Shown here: one piece after another, positions 1 through 6,877 of the stretch
Layout: each line of letters begins with the position of its first letter
Numbering within the stretch: the stretch's first letter is position 1
NCBI GenBank assembly: GCA_009392775.1
Contig: VFFT01000113.1
Coordinates: forward strand, 1-7,339
DNA: 7,339 nt
Direction of reading: 5' to 3'
Source: SAR202 cluster bacterium
GTDB lineage: Bacteria > Chloroflexota > Dehalococcoidia > UBA3495
Notes under the pieces: generated by a model
Told to the model about the DNA's origin: nothing
Databases searched by the model: none
Seen by the model: only the letters and a program-made list of their open reading frames with translations
Position numbers and translations under genes: made by a program

Positions 1-116
1 TGGGTGGGGCCGGTTCAAATAGGTTGTCACTGGGATCTCCTCTAGAGTTGTAACAGTTAGCTGGGCTATATCCTAAAGTTGAACAGTACTTGGGTCAAGA
101 AGACAATCTGATTTTT

Positions 117-1040
117 TTATGGAACTTGATCTAGAGACTTCTCATTGTTGTACCAGAAAATCATAGTGATACCGGCTACTAATATGCACATCATATCGCC
201 GACTACCCATAGACTTAGACCCCCAATTTGTTGGTCTAGCATGGGAGCCAAGGCAAAAGGTTGAGGAAATTCGTAGTAAGATTCATATAGTAGACTGCGA
301 GAGAATGTGATGATTGCTCCTAGAAGAGTGTTTGGTAGTACTAACAGTCCTAGGAATAAGACTCTGAGCCCATAATGAAGTCTAGACCTGTGAGGTTTAG
401 GGTCTATCACTATCCACCAGAATAATAATCCTGAGAACAGCATGGAAAAATGCATGAATTCGTGGAAAACGTCGTTTCGTACCGCTAAGTTGTGCAGAAA
501 CGGAACCTGCCACATATACAATGAGCCCATAAAAATTACTGACGTAAGTACAGGGTTTGTAATTTTAAAATAAAGAATTCTTATGAGTCCGTTTCCTACG
601 GTAGGCCTGACTATATTCATTAGAGCCCACCTGGGCATTCCTCTCAGTATAGGAGTTAGTGGTGCTCCTAATAGTATTAGTAGGGGGCCGATCATTCTGA
701 GGAGTAGATGTTGAACTTGATGAATAGAGAATTGATGCTCAGCTAGAGGGTCTATTGGAGATTGTAGAGCTATAAAAACACATGCCAGACCTGAAAAAAA
801 ACATGTTTTCTGCCAAATATTGATTGGATGGCTAGGATTGTTCCATCTCCTTAACCCATTCACGTATATATAAGCAACTACTAATAAAATAAGGCTTGGG
901 AATGGATTGTTGCTCCAAGCAAGAAGTAGGTTGTCTCCTGGTTCGATCCCACCATGAGCGTATGCCTTAGAACTATTGAGGAACATACATGTGGATAATG
1001 ATAGGAGACCTGCTACAAGGTAGTATGGTTTAACTCGCAT
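117..1040 (-). CDS. CtaG/Caa3_CtaG-family cytochrome c oxidase assembly protein
   Basis: This 307-residue polytopic membrane protein matches the Caa3_CtaG family, whose members help assemble the copper centre of haem-copper oxidases in the cytoplasmic membrane. A signal-like N-terminus ends near residue 29 (AYAHG), followed by roughly seven hydrophobic segments (about 48-63, 79-92, 110-128, 163-180, 195-211, 225-246, 272-297). The best family signature is the SPIDPLAEHQFSIHQVQH stretch at 94-111 followed by GPLLILLGAPL; H102, H107 and H111, and later H183, H193 and H197, are candidate metal or haem ligands. The ATG start lies inside the last codons of the upstream FixH-like gene (11-base overlap), implying translational coupling; the ribosome binding site is weak. 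No oxidase subunit genes are visible nearby. The family call is secure, the copper role comes from the family, and the partner oxidase is unknown. Confidence 0.85.
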   Translation of the reverse strand: MRVKPYYLVAGLLSLSTCMFLNSSKAYAHGGIEPGDNLLLAWSNNPFPSLILLVVAYIYVNGLRRWNNPSHPINIWQKTCFFSGLACVFIALQSPIDPLAEHQFSIHQVQHLLLRMIGPLLILLGAPLTPILRGMPRWALMNIVRPTVGNGLIRILYFKITNPVLTSVIFMGSLYMWQVPFLHNLAVRNDVFHEFMHFSMLFSGLLFWWIVIDPKPHRSRLHYGLRVLFLGLLVLPNTLLGAIITFSRSLLYESYYEFPQPFALAPMLDQQIGGLSLWVVGDMMCILVAGITMIFWYNNEKSLDQVP

Positions 1041-1569
1041 TAATGTTTTCTCGGGCTTTCATACTTCTCCGAATACTGAAAGTCGCGTACACTGTAGCTC
1101 CAATCAATACCACGAATACTCCTATAAATACTAGGCTACCTGACTGGGAGAGTCGGGGGCGCGGGATGGTTTGGGACGGTACCTGAATGGCCACTCGGCC
1201 AAGTGGACTCATCACATCTATGCTCATTTCCCAGACACCAGGCCCTTCTAATTGAACTCTCGCGGTGTATTTAGCAGGCGTGAGCGGATTGTTCAAGGCG
1301 TTGGCCCAGCCTCTGTGCCCATTTGTAGCATGGGTTCCCCATATCAGGACCCTAGCGTCTGAAACTGCAGAGTGATCCAATACATTGCTGACTATGATCG
1401 TGTAATCCACGGTTCCTAAGGATAAATGAGAGGGGTCTGCTTGGATATTCAGTATGTATGGCCCAGCCTCTGTTTTATAAGGCCTTGATTCAGTAAACTG
1501 ACCATGTATTACCGTTGGTGTGACCAGAATTAGTAAAGCTATTAGTGGAAACGCTAGTTTATAAAGCAT
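1030..1569 (-). CDS. FixH/YtkA-like membrane-anchored extracytoplasmic protein
   Basis: The 179-residue protein has a hydrophobic N-terminus (about residues 5-21, signal peptide or anchor), an extracytoplasmic beta-rich domain (about 30-132) and a C-terminal membrane helix (about 144-165) followed by a basic tail (RRSMKAR). The central domain, with a YTIIVSN strand, VSDARVLIWGTH, and a late GPGVWEMSIDVMSPLGR block, has the layout of FixH/YtkA-like domains (ligand-type strands ending in a G.W.l.v...G motif). These are often found with cytochrome oxidase and copper-handling genes. It overlaps the CtaG gene by 11 bases, which supports a joint role in oxidase copper assembly. The start codon has no convincing ribosome binding site, and an extended -10-like element lies so close upstream that the transcript may be almost leaderless. 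The protein could also be annotated as hypothetical; the domain assignment rests on pattern only. Confidence 0.65.
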   Translation of the reverse strand: MLYKLAFPLIALLILVTPTVIHGQFTESRPYKTEAGPYILNIQADPSHLSLGTVDYTIIVSNVLDHSAVSDARVLIWGTHATNGHRGWANALNNPLTPAKYTARVQLEGPGVWEMSIDVMSPLGRVAIQVPSQTIPRPRLSQSGSLVFIGVFVVLIGATVYATFSIRRSMKARENINAS

Positions 1570-1581
1570 CTGTAGGAATAT

Positions 1582-1590
1582 TATTTAACA
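1582..1590 (-). promoter_or_regulatory. Possible extended -10 promoter of the FixH-like/CtaG pair
   Basis: On the minus strand the element reads TGTTAAATA, an extended -10 pattern (TGn plus an AT-rich hexamer, TAAATA). A transcript would start near 1575, only about six bases before the ATG at 1569. That fits the absence of a Shine-Dalgarno sequence. There is no good -35 box; TTGCAC lies 15 bases upstream of the hexamer. Weak evidence. Confidence 0.25.
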
Positions 1591-1617
1591 TTGTCTCGTC
1601 TAGTGCAACTATTGGTG

Positions 1618-1667
1618 GTGATGACTGGTTTACGAGATCAGTGTGACAATAGTAAACCAGCCATCAC
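1618..1667 (-). terminator. Long imperfect hairpin closing the CoA-metabolism operon
   Basis: The arms 1618-1633 and 1652-1667 pair over 16 positions with one A-C mismatch, around an 18-base loop. The structure begins five bases after the stop codon of the EthD-like gene (transcribed leftward) and lies before the FixH-like gene. That is where a transcription terminator or an mRNA 3'-end stabiliser would sit. Neither strand has a U-tract after the stem, so it is not a textbook intrinsic terminator. It could instead be Rho-dependent end protection or a protein-binding palindrome. The hairpin is visible directly; its role is inferred. Confidence 0.45.
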
Positions 1668-1672
1668 AAATA

Positions 1673-2332
1673 CTATAACTGGAAGGTTTTCTTCCAAATT
1701 CCGGGTGAACCTGGAGCGTGGATCATAGCGTCTCGCATTGCTGGGTTTTTGGGGTTTATGTCTCGTTGCTGTTCCCACTCAGATTGTTCTGATACTCGTT
1801 CGTTTTCAAATTCGTAGACAACTGCGTAAGACGGAGCTCCTTTAACACATTTCCATCGCCTGCCTCTGATACATCCTGGTACTTTTTCATAGTTCGGAAC
1901 ATATACTGTGCTGTACCATTCATTCCATTCGTCTTCTTTGCCAGAAACGGGGTCCATGCGTCCGATTTGTAGTGCAGGGGCCATGTCAGAATTTGATATG
2001 GAATCATCTAAGGACTGTGGATGTATCATCTCATATACGTTATTAATCATGTTAGTCCCAATGATTCTAGGGCCTATTCGTTGCGCCCACTCTGAAGGGC
2101 TTCTTTGGGTCCATGCGTCACTATCAGTAACAGAAGAGTTTTCTAATTCGTAGCAAGCCAGATGTTTTGGGCCGCTTTTCACCGCTTCGTATCGTGCTGC
2201 GTTCAGTACTCCTGGAATAGAAGTAATCTCTGGGATATGTTCTTCGTTATACCATTTGTTGAATTCATCTTCATATTGTTCGGGCACATCTACCCATACC
2301 ATTAAGAGTCCGGTTCCTTTCTTGTTAGTCAA
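1673..2332 (-). CDS. Two-repeat EthD/dimeric alpha-beta barrel-like protein
   Basis: The 219-residue protein consists of two similar ferredoxin-like units. Unit one (about 8-65) runs from a beta strand (LLMVWVDVP) through a helix with EDEFNKWYNEEHIPE to IPGVLNAARYEAV and a strand ending CYELE. Unit two (about 119-176) repeats this as LQIGRMDP, KEDEWNEWYSTVYVP, VPGCIRGRRWKCV and VVYEFE. The W-Y-x-x-x-x-x-P helix motif and the hydrophobic-P-G turn recur in both; H32 of unit one becomes Y144 in unit two. Such folds occur in EthD-like proteins and dimeric-barrel monooxygenases or isomerases that often accompany catabolic operons. The start is a TTG, chosen because a perfect AAGGAGG lies seven bases upstream; the first internal ATG (residue 11) would cut into the first strand. 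The precise reaction is unknown; it is the last gene of the operon. Confidence 0.7.
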   Translation of the reverse strand: MTNKKGTGLLMVWVDVPEQYEDEFNKWYNEEHIPEITSIPGVLNAARYEAVKSGPKHLACYELENSSVTDSDAWTQRSPSEWAQRIGPRIIGTNMINNVYEMIHPQSLDDSISNSDMAPALQIGRMDPVSGKEDEWNEWYSTVYVPNYEKVPGCIRGRRWKCVKGAPSYAVVYEFENERVSEQSEWEQQRDINPKNPAMRDAMIHAPGSPGIWKKTFQL

Positions 2333-2339
2333 TCTGATG

Positions 2340-2346
2340 CCTCCTT
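2340..2346 (-). promoter_or_regulatory. Strong Shine-Dalgarno fixing a TTG start
   Basis: The minus strand reads AAGGAGG here, followed by a seven-base spacer and a TTG codon (2332-2330). This is the best ribosome binding site in the window. It decides the non-ATG start of the EthD-like gene over the internal ATG ten codons later. Confidence 0.8.
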
Positions 2347-2373
2347 ATTTCTTAAATCTGGTCATATTACCTG

Positions 2374-3171
2374 TTAATTAGCCGACGGAAACTTTGGGGT
2401 CCGCTTTTCTTTTATTGCACTTAGTCCTTCTTGGATATCTGGGCCAAAGAAGCCAATTGCTTCGGCGAGTAGTGAATAATCAAATGGCCCCTGACCTGAT
2501 TGTCTAAGCCATTGGTTTAAAGAGTGTTTGGTATATCGTATCGCTGGCTGGGAACTATGGGACAATTTTCTCGCTATGTCCATGGCGGTGTCCATTAGAG
2601 TTTCATGAGGTACCGCCCTGCTGACAAGACCAATGCGTTCTGCTTCTGATCCATCAAGAAAATCACAGGTTAACAAGTAGTATTTGGCTTTGGCCATGCC
2701 GCATAATAGTGGCCAAATCATAGCGGCATGGTCTCCTGCTGCAACTCCTAGGCGGGTATGTCCATCTGTGATGCGAGCTTTTTCTGAAGCAATTGAAATG
2801 TCTGCTAGTAATGCAACGGCTAATCCAGCCCCTACTGCTACCCCATTTATTGCGGAAATCACTGGTTTGTCCAAGTTCATTAGATTGTATACGATGTCCC
2901 CCGCTTCCTTGGTATTCTGAGCTATCACTGCTGGATTGCCTATTGCAGCTTCGATCATCTCAAAATCACCGCCTGCTGAAAAAGCATTTCCTGATCCTGT
3001 TATTACGGCTACTTTCACTGAGTCATCATTGCCAATGTCGAGCCATATCTTGCTCAGCTCATAATGCAGTTGGAAATTGGCTGAATTTAGTGATTCCGGT
3101 CGATTCATAGTAATTAAAGCGACCCCATCAAGCACCTTGATTTCTAGGTGTTCGTAATTTGAATAATCCAT
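2374..3171 (-). CDS. Enoyl-CoA hydratase/isomerase (crotonase) family protein
   Basis: At 265 residues this has the normal length of a crotonase-fold enzyme, which binds acyl-CoA thioesters in the cytoplasm. Family marks in order are [14 protein letters not shown] (17-30), the first oxyanion-hole segment FSAGGDF (64-70), the second segment [18 protein letters not shown] (108-125), LGVAAGD (141-147) and GLVSRAVP (181-188). By alignment with rat mitochondrial enoyl-CoA hydratase (CELA and QPEI motifs), the two catalytic glutamates correspond to A118 and H138. Water addition by the standard mechanism is therefore doubtful; isomerase, hydrolase, decarboxylase or another CoA chemistry is possible. 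The ATG has an AGGA ribosome binding site eight bases upstream. It lies 22 bases after the CitE-like gene and 41 bases before the EthD-like gene, consistent with one transcript. Family assignment is firm; substrate and reaction are open. Confidence 0.9.
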   Translation of the reverse strand: MDYSNYEHLEIKVLDGVALITMNRPESLNSANFQLHYELSKIWLDIGNDDSVKVAVITGSGNAFSAGGDFEMIEAAIGNPAVIAQNTKEAGDIVYNLMNLDKPVISAINGVAVGAGLAVALLADISIASEKARITDGHTRLGVAAGDHAAMIWPLLCGMAKAKYYLLTCDFLDGSEAERIGLVSRAVPHETLMDTAMDIARKLSHSSQPAIRYTKHSLNQWLRQSGQGPFDYSLLAEAIGFFGPDIQEGLSAIKEKRTPKFPSAN

Positions 3172-3193
3172 TTATATTATCCTTATGTGATTT

Positions 3194-4090
3194 CTAGATA
3201 ATTCCCCATTGCCTTACTCGCTCCAACATGGTTCTTGCAGTTTGTTCATGTGCTATGTCGACCATGTCTCCAGCATAGGTGACTACTGCGCTACCTTGGC
3301 CTCTTTGTGAGTCCATAGCTTGCAACAACCCTTGCCAGTACGAAATTTCTTCTTTGCTAGGAGTAAATACTTCGTTCACTATAGGGACGTGGGACGGGTG
3401 TATGAGATGCATTCCTGTGTATCCTAGTTGGCGAAGCTGCATTGCTAGGCCTCGTAACCCGTTTAGATCATGAATATCGAACCACCCTCCGCTAATTGGG
3501 AATTCTATTCCTGCAGATCGGGAATCGACTAGCACTTTAGATTTTACAAAGAGCGTCTCCATGCCCTCGGGCGTCCATTGGTAGCCAATAGATCGCGAAG
3601 TGTCCCCGCCTTTGCCTCCACTACCCCCCATATGGGCTACTCGATTAGAGGCCATTGCTATGTCGTATGCTTGCCTAATCCCGTGGACTGTTTCTAGGGC
3701 TGGGTCAATACAAATTGAGCCAATTTCCATATGGTTTTTTCTTTCAAAGAAGCGGAGTAGTGTGTCTACTTCTATCACATCGGCTGGGTTTTCAACTTTC
3801 GGTAGTAAAACTCCATAGAGGTTAGGTGAAGTCACAGCCTCTAGGTCAAGCCCTGTTAGGCCGGTCTCTAACCGGTTTACTCTTACAAAAAGGGTGACAC
3901 CCTCAGAGCCCAGTTTTTCAACTGCATTCTTTACCAGATTGCGAGCTGATTCCTTTTCGTTCTCCGGGACAGAATCCTCTAGATCAAGGATTAGTGCATC
4001 AGATCCATATTTAGGGGCCTTTAGCATCAAATCTTCTCGGTTTCCAGGGACGAACATAACTGACCGTAAAGGTTTGCTTGTGAAGCGCAT
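3194..4090 (-). CDS. HpcH/HpaI aldolase / CitE-like CoA lyase family protein
   Basis: The 298-residue protein is a TIM-barrel lyase of the HpcH/HpaI-CitE superfamily, which cleaves or forms C-C bonds in (S)-citramalyl-, malyl- or citryl-type CoA thioesters with Mg2+. Visible marks are LRSVMFVPG (8-16), LILDLEDSVP (33-42), the RVN arginine R70, LLPKVE (95-100), the E133 block ETVHGI, and the late IHPSHVPIVNEVFTPSKEEI (230-249) typical of CitE-like proteins. The region that normally reads G-x-x-D is here a glycine-rich stretch, GGSGGKGGDTSRSIG, with D163 as the likely metal-binding aspartate, followed by the common QWTPEG. The ATG has an AGGGAG ribosome binding site eight bases upstream. It sits between the exonuclease-like gene (50-base gap) and the crotonase (22-base gap). 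Substrate is not deducible; citramalyl-CoA-like compounds are a guess from its neighbours. Confidence 0.88.
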   Translation of the reverse strand: MRFTSKPLRSVMFVPGNREDLMLKAPKYGSDALILDLEDSVPENEKESARNLVKNAVEKLGSEGVTLFVRVNRLETGLTGLDLEAVTSPNLYGVLLPKVENPADVIEVDTLLRFFERKNHMEIGSICIDPALETVHGIRQAYDIAMASNRVAHMGGSGGKGGDTSRSIGYQWTPEGMETLFVKSKVLVDSRSAGIEFPISGGWFDIHDLNGLRGLAMQLRQLGYTGMHLIHPSHVPIVNEVFTPSKEEISYWQGLLQAMDSQRGQGSAVVTYAGDMVDIAHEQTARTMLERVRQWGII

Positions 4091-4140
4091 TGTAGTAACT
4101 CCCTATCAGTTTTTATCAGGATTCCTATCCCGAATTAATT

Positions 4141-4791
4141 CTAATCGAATAACTTAAAAAAAGTTGCAAACACTAGGTTTTCAATCTCTAGAGCATCTGT
4201 GGGCTTTTGGGATAGTGATTCGTTTTGTGTCAGTTCTAATCTACGGCATATATCCGAGATTTCTACGTTGTTCATGTTTGTTATAAATGATCTGCATCTT
4301 CGGCTGTAATTAGCTATGGTTTCTTCTGGTTCAGGTGTAAGTCCAGCTGATAGTCCCTTATGCATGTCTCCAAGATCTATAAATCTCCGTACTGGCAGGT
4401 CGTCTACTTCATCGATAATTCGGGATGCCTGGTCGGCTGATCTCCTGTGCCGGCGTACTGCTTCTACTAAGAAGGCTCGATTTAAATTAAGGACATTGTT
4501 GCCTACGAGGTAGTATTGTCCGATTGTGTTTTGAAATTCTAACAGTGCTTCCGATATGGGTATACCAGTGTTAGATTTGGCCACAGGTTTTCTGCTGAAT
4601 TCTGGTTCGGACATGGCGTCGTGTTGACCCTGCAGGCTTATTTCGATGTCGTATTTTTCAGGTTCTGACTTCTGACCGATAATTAGTAGTGATATCTTGG
4701 ATATCAAGTCTGACCAGCAATCCGGACCTGTAGTGGTTAGACCTAGGACCACGTAGCCTTTATTGGGTGATATGTATTCGCGTGTTGTCAT
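4141..4791 (-). CDS. Degenerate DnaQ-like (DEDDh-fold) protein, probably catalytically inactive
   Basis: The 216-residue protein follows the layout of DEDDh 3'-5' exonucleases. YVVLGLTTTGPDCWSDLI (13-30) matches the Exo I strand, YLVGNNVLNLNRAFL (94-108) the Exo II motif, RRFIDLGDMHKGL (135-147) the following helix, and SQKPTDALEIENLVFATFFKLF (194-215) the Exo III helix. The chemistry is missing: the D-x-E pair of Exo I is G17/T19, the Exo II histidine is N98 and its aspartate N104, and the Exo III histidine is S194; only D199 remains. The ORF is intact over the full fold, so it seems maintained rather than decaying. It lies inside a CoA-metabolism operon, with a weak GAGAG ribosome binding site. 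I infer loss of nuclease activity and possibly a nucleic-acid or nucleotide-binding role. A less likely reading is an unrelated hypothetical protein resembling DnaQ by chance. Confidence 0.6.
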   Translation of the reverse strand: MTTREYISPNKGYVVLGLTTTGPDCWSDLISKISLLIIGQKSEPEKYDIEISLQGQHDAMSEPEFSRKPVAKSNTGIPISEALLEFQNTIGQYYLVGNNVLNLNRAFLVEAVRRHRRSADQASRIIDEVDDLPVRRFIDLGDMHKGLSAGLTPEPEETIANYSRRCRSFITNMNNVEISDICRRLELTQNESLSQKPTDALEIENLVFATFFKLFD

Positions 4792-4875
4792 GTAACTCTC
4801 AATCTTTAAAACTTCAGGGTTCCCGAGCGAACGTGATGCCTAGGATGTACAACCACCCTGTTTCGCATGCTTGTG

Positions 4876-5493
4876 TTATGGACCTGACCATTCAAATTGG
4901 CTAAACAATCCATGTTTGCCTCGGTTAGACCACTGTAATCCATGTGACTCTATGTCGAGATTAGATTTGCCTACAGTGTGTAGTGGTCCATGAATGACGT
5001 TGAATAGGTTGCTAAGAGTTACATTTTGGTCATCGGCTGAGGTAAGTGCTTCAACCAGCAAATTGGCGGATTCCCCTGCACTTAAGGCCCGAGTTTTCTG
5101 TGTCTTAGTATAGTTGAAAGAAGTCTTTTCTATCGCGATAGGGCTTGAGTTTACATAAAAGCGAGCCAGTTTTGACCACGGGCCACCCCCAGACCCCGAC
5201 AATATGGATTTTAAAGCGTCTTCCTGATTTGTGTTGGACTGATCGTCTATATATATTACAGTTTCCCAATTGCCATCGAACATGCTAGGCCCAGGGGAAT
5301 GAGCAATAACCATCGCATTTAGACCAGATATGTCGATGGACCCGTAAATGCCTTTTTCTACGTGGATACCCCAAGCGCCATCACAGTTTCCATTAGTGCT
5401 GTTTTGCCTGAATGCAATATGGCACGGGCAAATTAGATTGCAATTGCAACCTTCAAACAAATCTCCCGAGGCTGTCCATTTAGGTATTGTCAC
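4876..5493 (-). CDS. DUF1326 domain protein with an N-terminal cysteine cluster
   Basis: The 205-residue protein begins with the DUF1326 signature SGDLFEGCNCNLICPC (9-24), giving C16, C18, C22 and C24 in a C-x-C-x3-C-x-C arrangement, with C37 close by. Such spacing can bind a metal ion or form disulfides, but the family's biochemical function is not established to my knowledge. Further family-like segments are GAWGIHVEKG (39-48), GNWETVIYIDD (74-84) and a conserved-looking C-terminus with SHGLQWSNRGKHGLFSQFEW (183-202). There is no signal peptide or membrane helix, so it is presumably cytoplasmic. The start is GTG, the nearest start codon to the CNC motif, and has no good Shine-Dalgarno. It begins 27 bases after the CaiB stop and in the same reading frame, so coupling to CaiB translation is likely. 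Its place in the operon suggests a role with the CoA enzymes, but none is known. Confidence 0.85.
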   Translation of the reverse strand: MTIPKWTASGDLFEGCNCNLICPCHIAFRQNSTNGNCDGAWGIHVEKGIYGSIDISGLNAMVIAHSPGPSMFDGNWETVIYIDDQSNTNQEDALKSILSGSGGGPWSKLARFYVNSSPIAIEKTSFNYTKTQKTRALSAGESANLLVEALTSADDQNVTLSNLFNVIHGPLHTVGKSNLDIESHGLQWSNRGKHGLFSQFEWSGP

Positions 5494-5520
5494 AATATAT
5501 TGTATCCAATAATCATCGTT

Positions 5521-6747
5521 CTAAATTATGCCGTCAGATTTCAATTGGTCTATCTCTTGTTTATTGTATCCAAGTGTATCAGTGAGTATGCTTAATGTGT
5601 TCATGCCGAGTGTTGGTGCTCCGTCTAATTCTGGAAGTGGACCTGATGAAAATTGAACTGGCCACCCGGAGCCTATTCCTGGAACTACGCTAGATGTTGA
5701 GCCGTTTCTGAGAGGCACAAGAGTTCCGCGTTCATAGAATTGTTGATCAACCATGACTTCTTCAATAGATCTGACTGGACCGCAGGGTACATCTGCGTCT
5801 TCCAATATTTTGAGGGCCTCGGACCGAGTAAGCGTTTTTATGCGGTTCTGTATGATGCGGCGAGCTTCCGCGACGTTTGTTATTCGCATGGTATAAGTAG
5901 CAAATTCAGGATCATTAGCGTATTCCGCGAGTCCTATACCTTCGCATAGACGTTGCCATTGAGCATCGCTAGCGGCTGTAATAATTATCTCTGAGTCCAA
6001 TGTTTTGTATAAGCCTGTAGGTCCGCCTCTGCTATTATTGCCTGTTCTAAGCTTGATTCCATTAGCTAAGTCTTCTTCCAGATTCTCCATGAATATAAGA
6101 GATGTCAGTGTGTCCATCATGGATACATCCAAGTATTGACCTTGACCGGTTTGATCCCTGTGACGTAGAGCTGACATAATTGAGTAAGCAGCAAATAAAG
6201 GTGTCACAAGATCTCCGATATAAAACCCAACTTTGGTAGACGGTCCATCCTCTGCTCCGTTTATGTCCATTAGCCCGCTCATACCCTGGATCTGAGGGTC
6301 ATGGGCTGGCTTATTTGAATATTGCCCTGATTGTCCATATCCGGAGATGGAGCAGTATATTATTTTCGGATTAACACTCGACACATCATGGTACCCTAGG
6401 CCGAGACGCCCCATCGACCCTGGTGAGAGATTCTCTATGACCAAGTCTGATTCCTTGGCCAGGTCTAAAAATACAGATTTGCCTTTTTCTGTTTTTAAGT
6501 CAATAGTCATGCTTTTTAGACCCTGACTGCGTTTTATAAATCGAGTTGATATATCTTGTGGTGTAATGGGATCAGGGTTTACTCCCTCTGGCCCCGCAAA
6601 TGGACCATTGCCCCTGACTGGGTCTCCTTTTTCCGGAACTTCTATCTTTATAACCTCAGCTCCCATACGGGCTAAATTCATGCTGAGATAAGGACCTGCC
6701 AAGAATACGGTGACGCTTAGTACTCTTATATCTTTGAGTGGCTGCAT
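5521..6747 (-). CDS. CaiB/BaiF family (class III) CoA-transferase
   Basis: At 408 residues this is a full-length class III CoA-transferase, moving CoA between carboxylic acids through an enzyme-bound aspartyl thioester. It opens with the family start PLKDIRVL (3-10), then LAGPYLSMNLARMGAEVIKIE (16-36) and GDPVRG. Next come LSPGSMGRLGLGY (107-119), NPKIIYCSISGYGQSG (126-141) and HDPQIQGMSGLM (149-160). VGFYIGDLVTP (173-183) carries D179, the predicted catalytic aspartate, followed by TGQGQYLDVSMMDT (200-213). PCGPV at 321-325 is also typical. The common late G-x-H-T appears as GMNT. The ATG start has GGAG five bases upstream. It is the first gene of the leftward operon, with a candidate promoter at 6807-6836. 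Acid substrate and CoA donor cannot be inferred; succinyl-CoA or acetyl-CoA donors are usual in the family. Confidence 0.95.
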   Translation of the reverse strand: MQPLKDIRVLSVTVFLAGPYLSMNLARMGAEVIKIEVPEKGDPVRGNGPFAGPEGVNPDPITPQDISTRFIKRSQGLKSMTIDLKTEKGKSVFLDLAKESDLVIENLSPGSMGRLGLGYHDVSSVNPKIIYCSISGYGQSGQYSNKPAHDPQIQGMSGLMDINGAEDGPSTKVGFYIGDLVTPLFAAYSIMSALRHRDQTGQGQYLDVSMMDTLTSLIFMENLEEDLANGIKLRTGNNSRGGPTGLYKTLDSEIIITAASDAQWQRLCEGIGLAEYANDPEFATYTMRITNVAEARRIIQNRIKTLTRSEALKILEDADVPCGPVRSIEEVMVDQQFYERGTLVPLRNGSTSSVVPGIGSGWPVQFSSGPLPELDGAPTLGMNTLSILTDTLGYNKQEIDQLKSDGII

Positions 6748-6806
6748 TTAATCTCCAGTAACTGTATGTTAGTTAGTATTCGGTAGGTGCTCAATTTCCT
6801 CTAGGC

Positions 6807-6836
6807 AGTATACATCTGAAAAACCTTGCATGTCTT
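6807..6836 (-). promoter_or_regulatory. Candidate promoter of the CaiB operon
   Basis: On the minus strand AAGACA (6836-6831) lies 18 bases upstream of TATACT (6812-6807). These match the -35 and -10 consensus boxes at four and five of six positions. Transcription would start near 6800, leaving a leader of about 53 bases before the CaiB ATG. Placement in the divergent gap supports it, but it rests on consensus matching alone. Confidence 0.35.
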
Positions 6837-6877
6837 TGTGATGTCAACAGTTTGGAGTAAGGACTATTTGGAACCGT

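Noticed and set aside
1..60. GGTTCAAAT near position 12, resembling a tRNA T-loop
   Set aside because: The flanking bases do not form a five-pair T stem, and no acceptor or anticodon arm can be drawn on either strand.
89..118. Short CTTG/CAAG hairpin followed by a run of seven T on the plus strand, terminator-like
   Set aside because: The stem has only four pairs and is about 12 bases from the T-run. For the CtaG transcript on the minus strand the run is A, not U.
1756..2153. Open frames on both strands within the EthD-like gene
   Set aside because: They overlap a gene with a clear two-unit fold and a strong Shine-Dalgarno, and have no recognisable features themselves.
2684..4157. Several plus-strand open frames of 64-105 codons opposite the crotonase and CitE-like genes
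   Set aside because: Each lies antisense to a well-supported gene, has a low-complexity or odd composition, and no plausible ribosome binding context.
4815..4860. Inverted repeat CAGGGT / ACCCTG between the DUF1326 and exonuclease-like genes
   Set aside because: Six pairs around a 34-base loop is within chance expectation, with no U-tract or other support.
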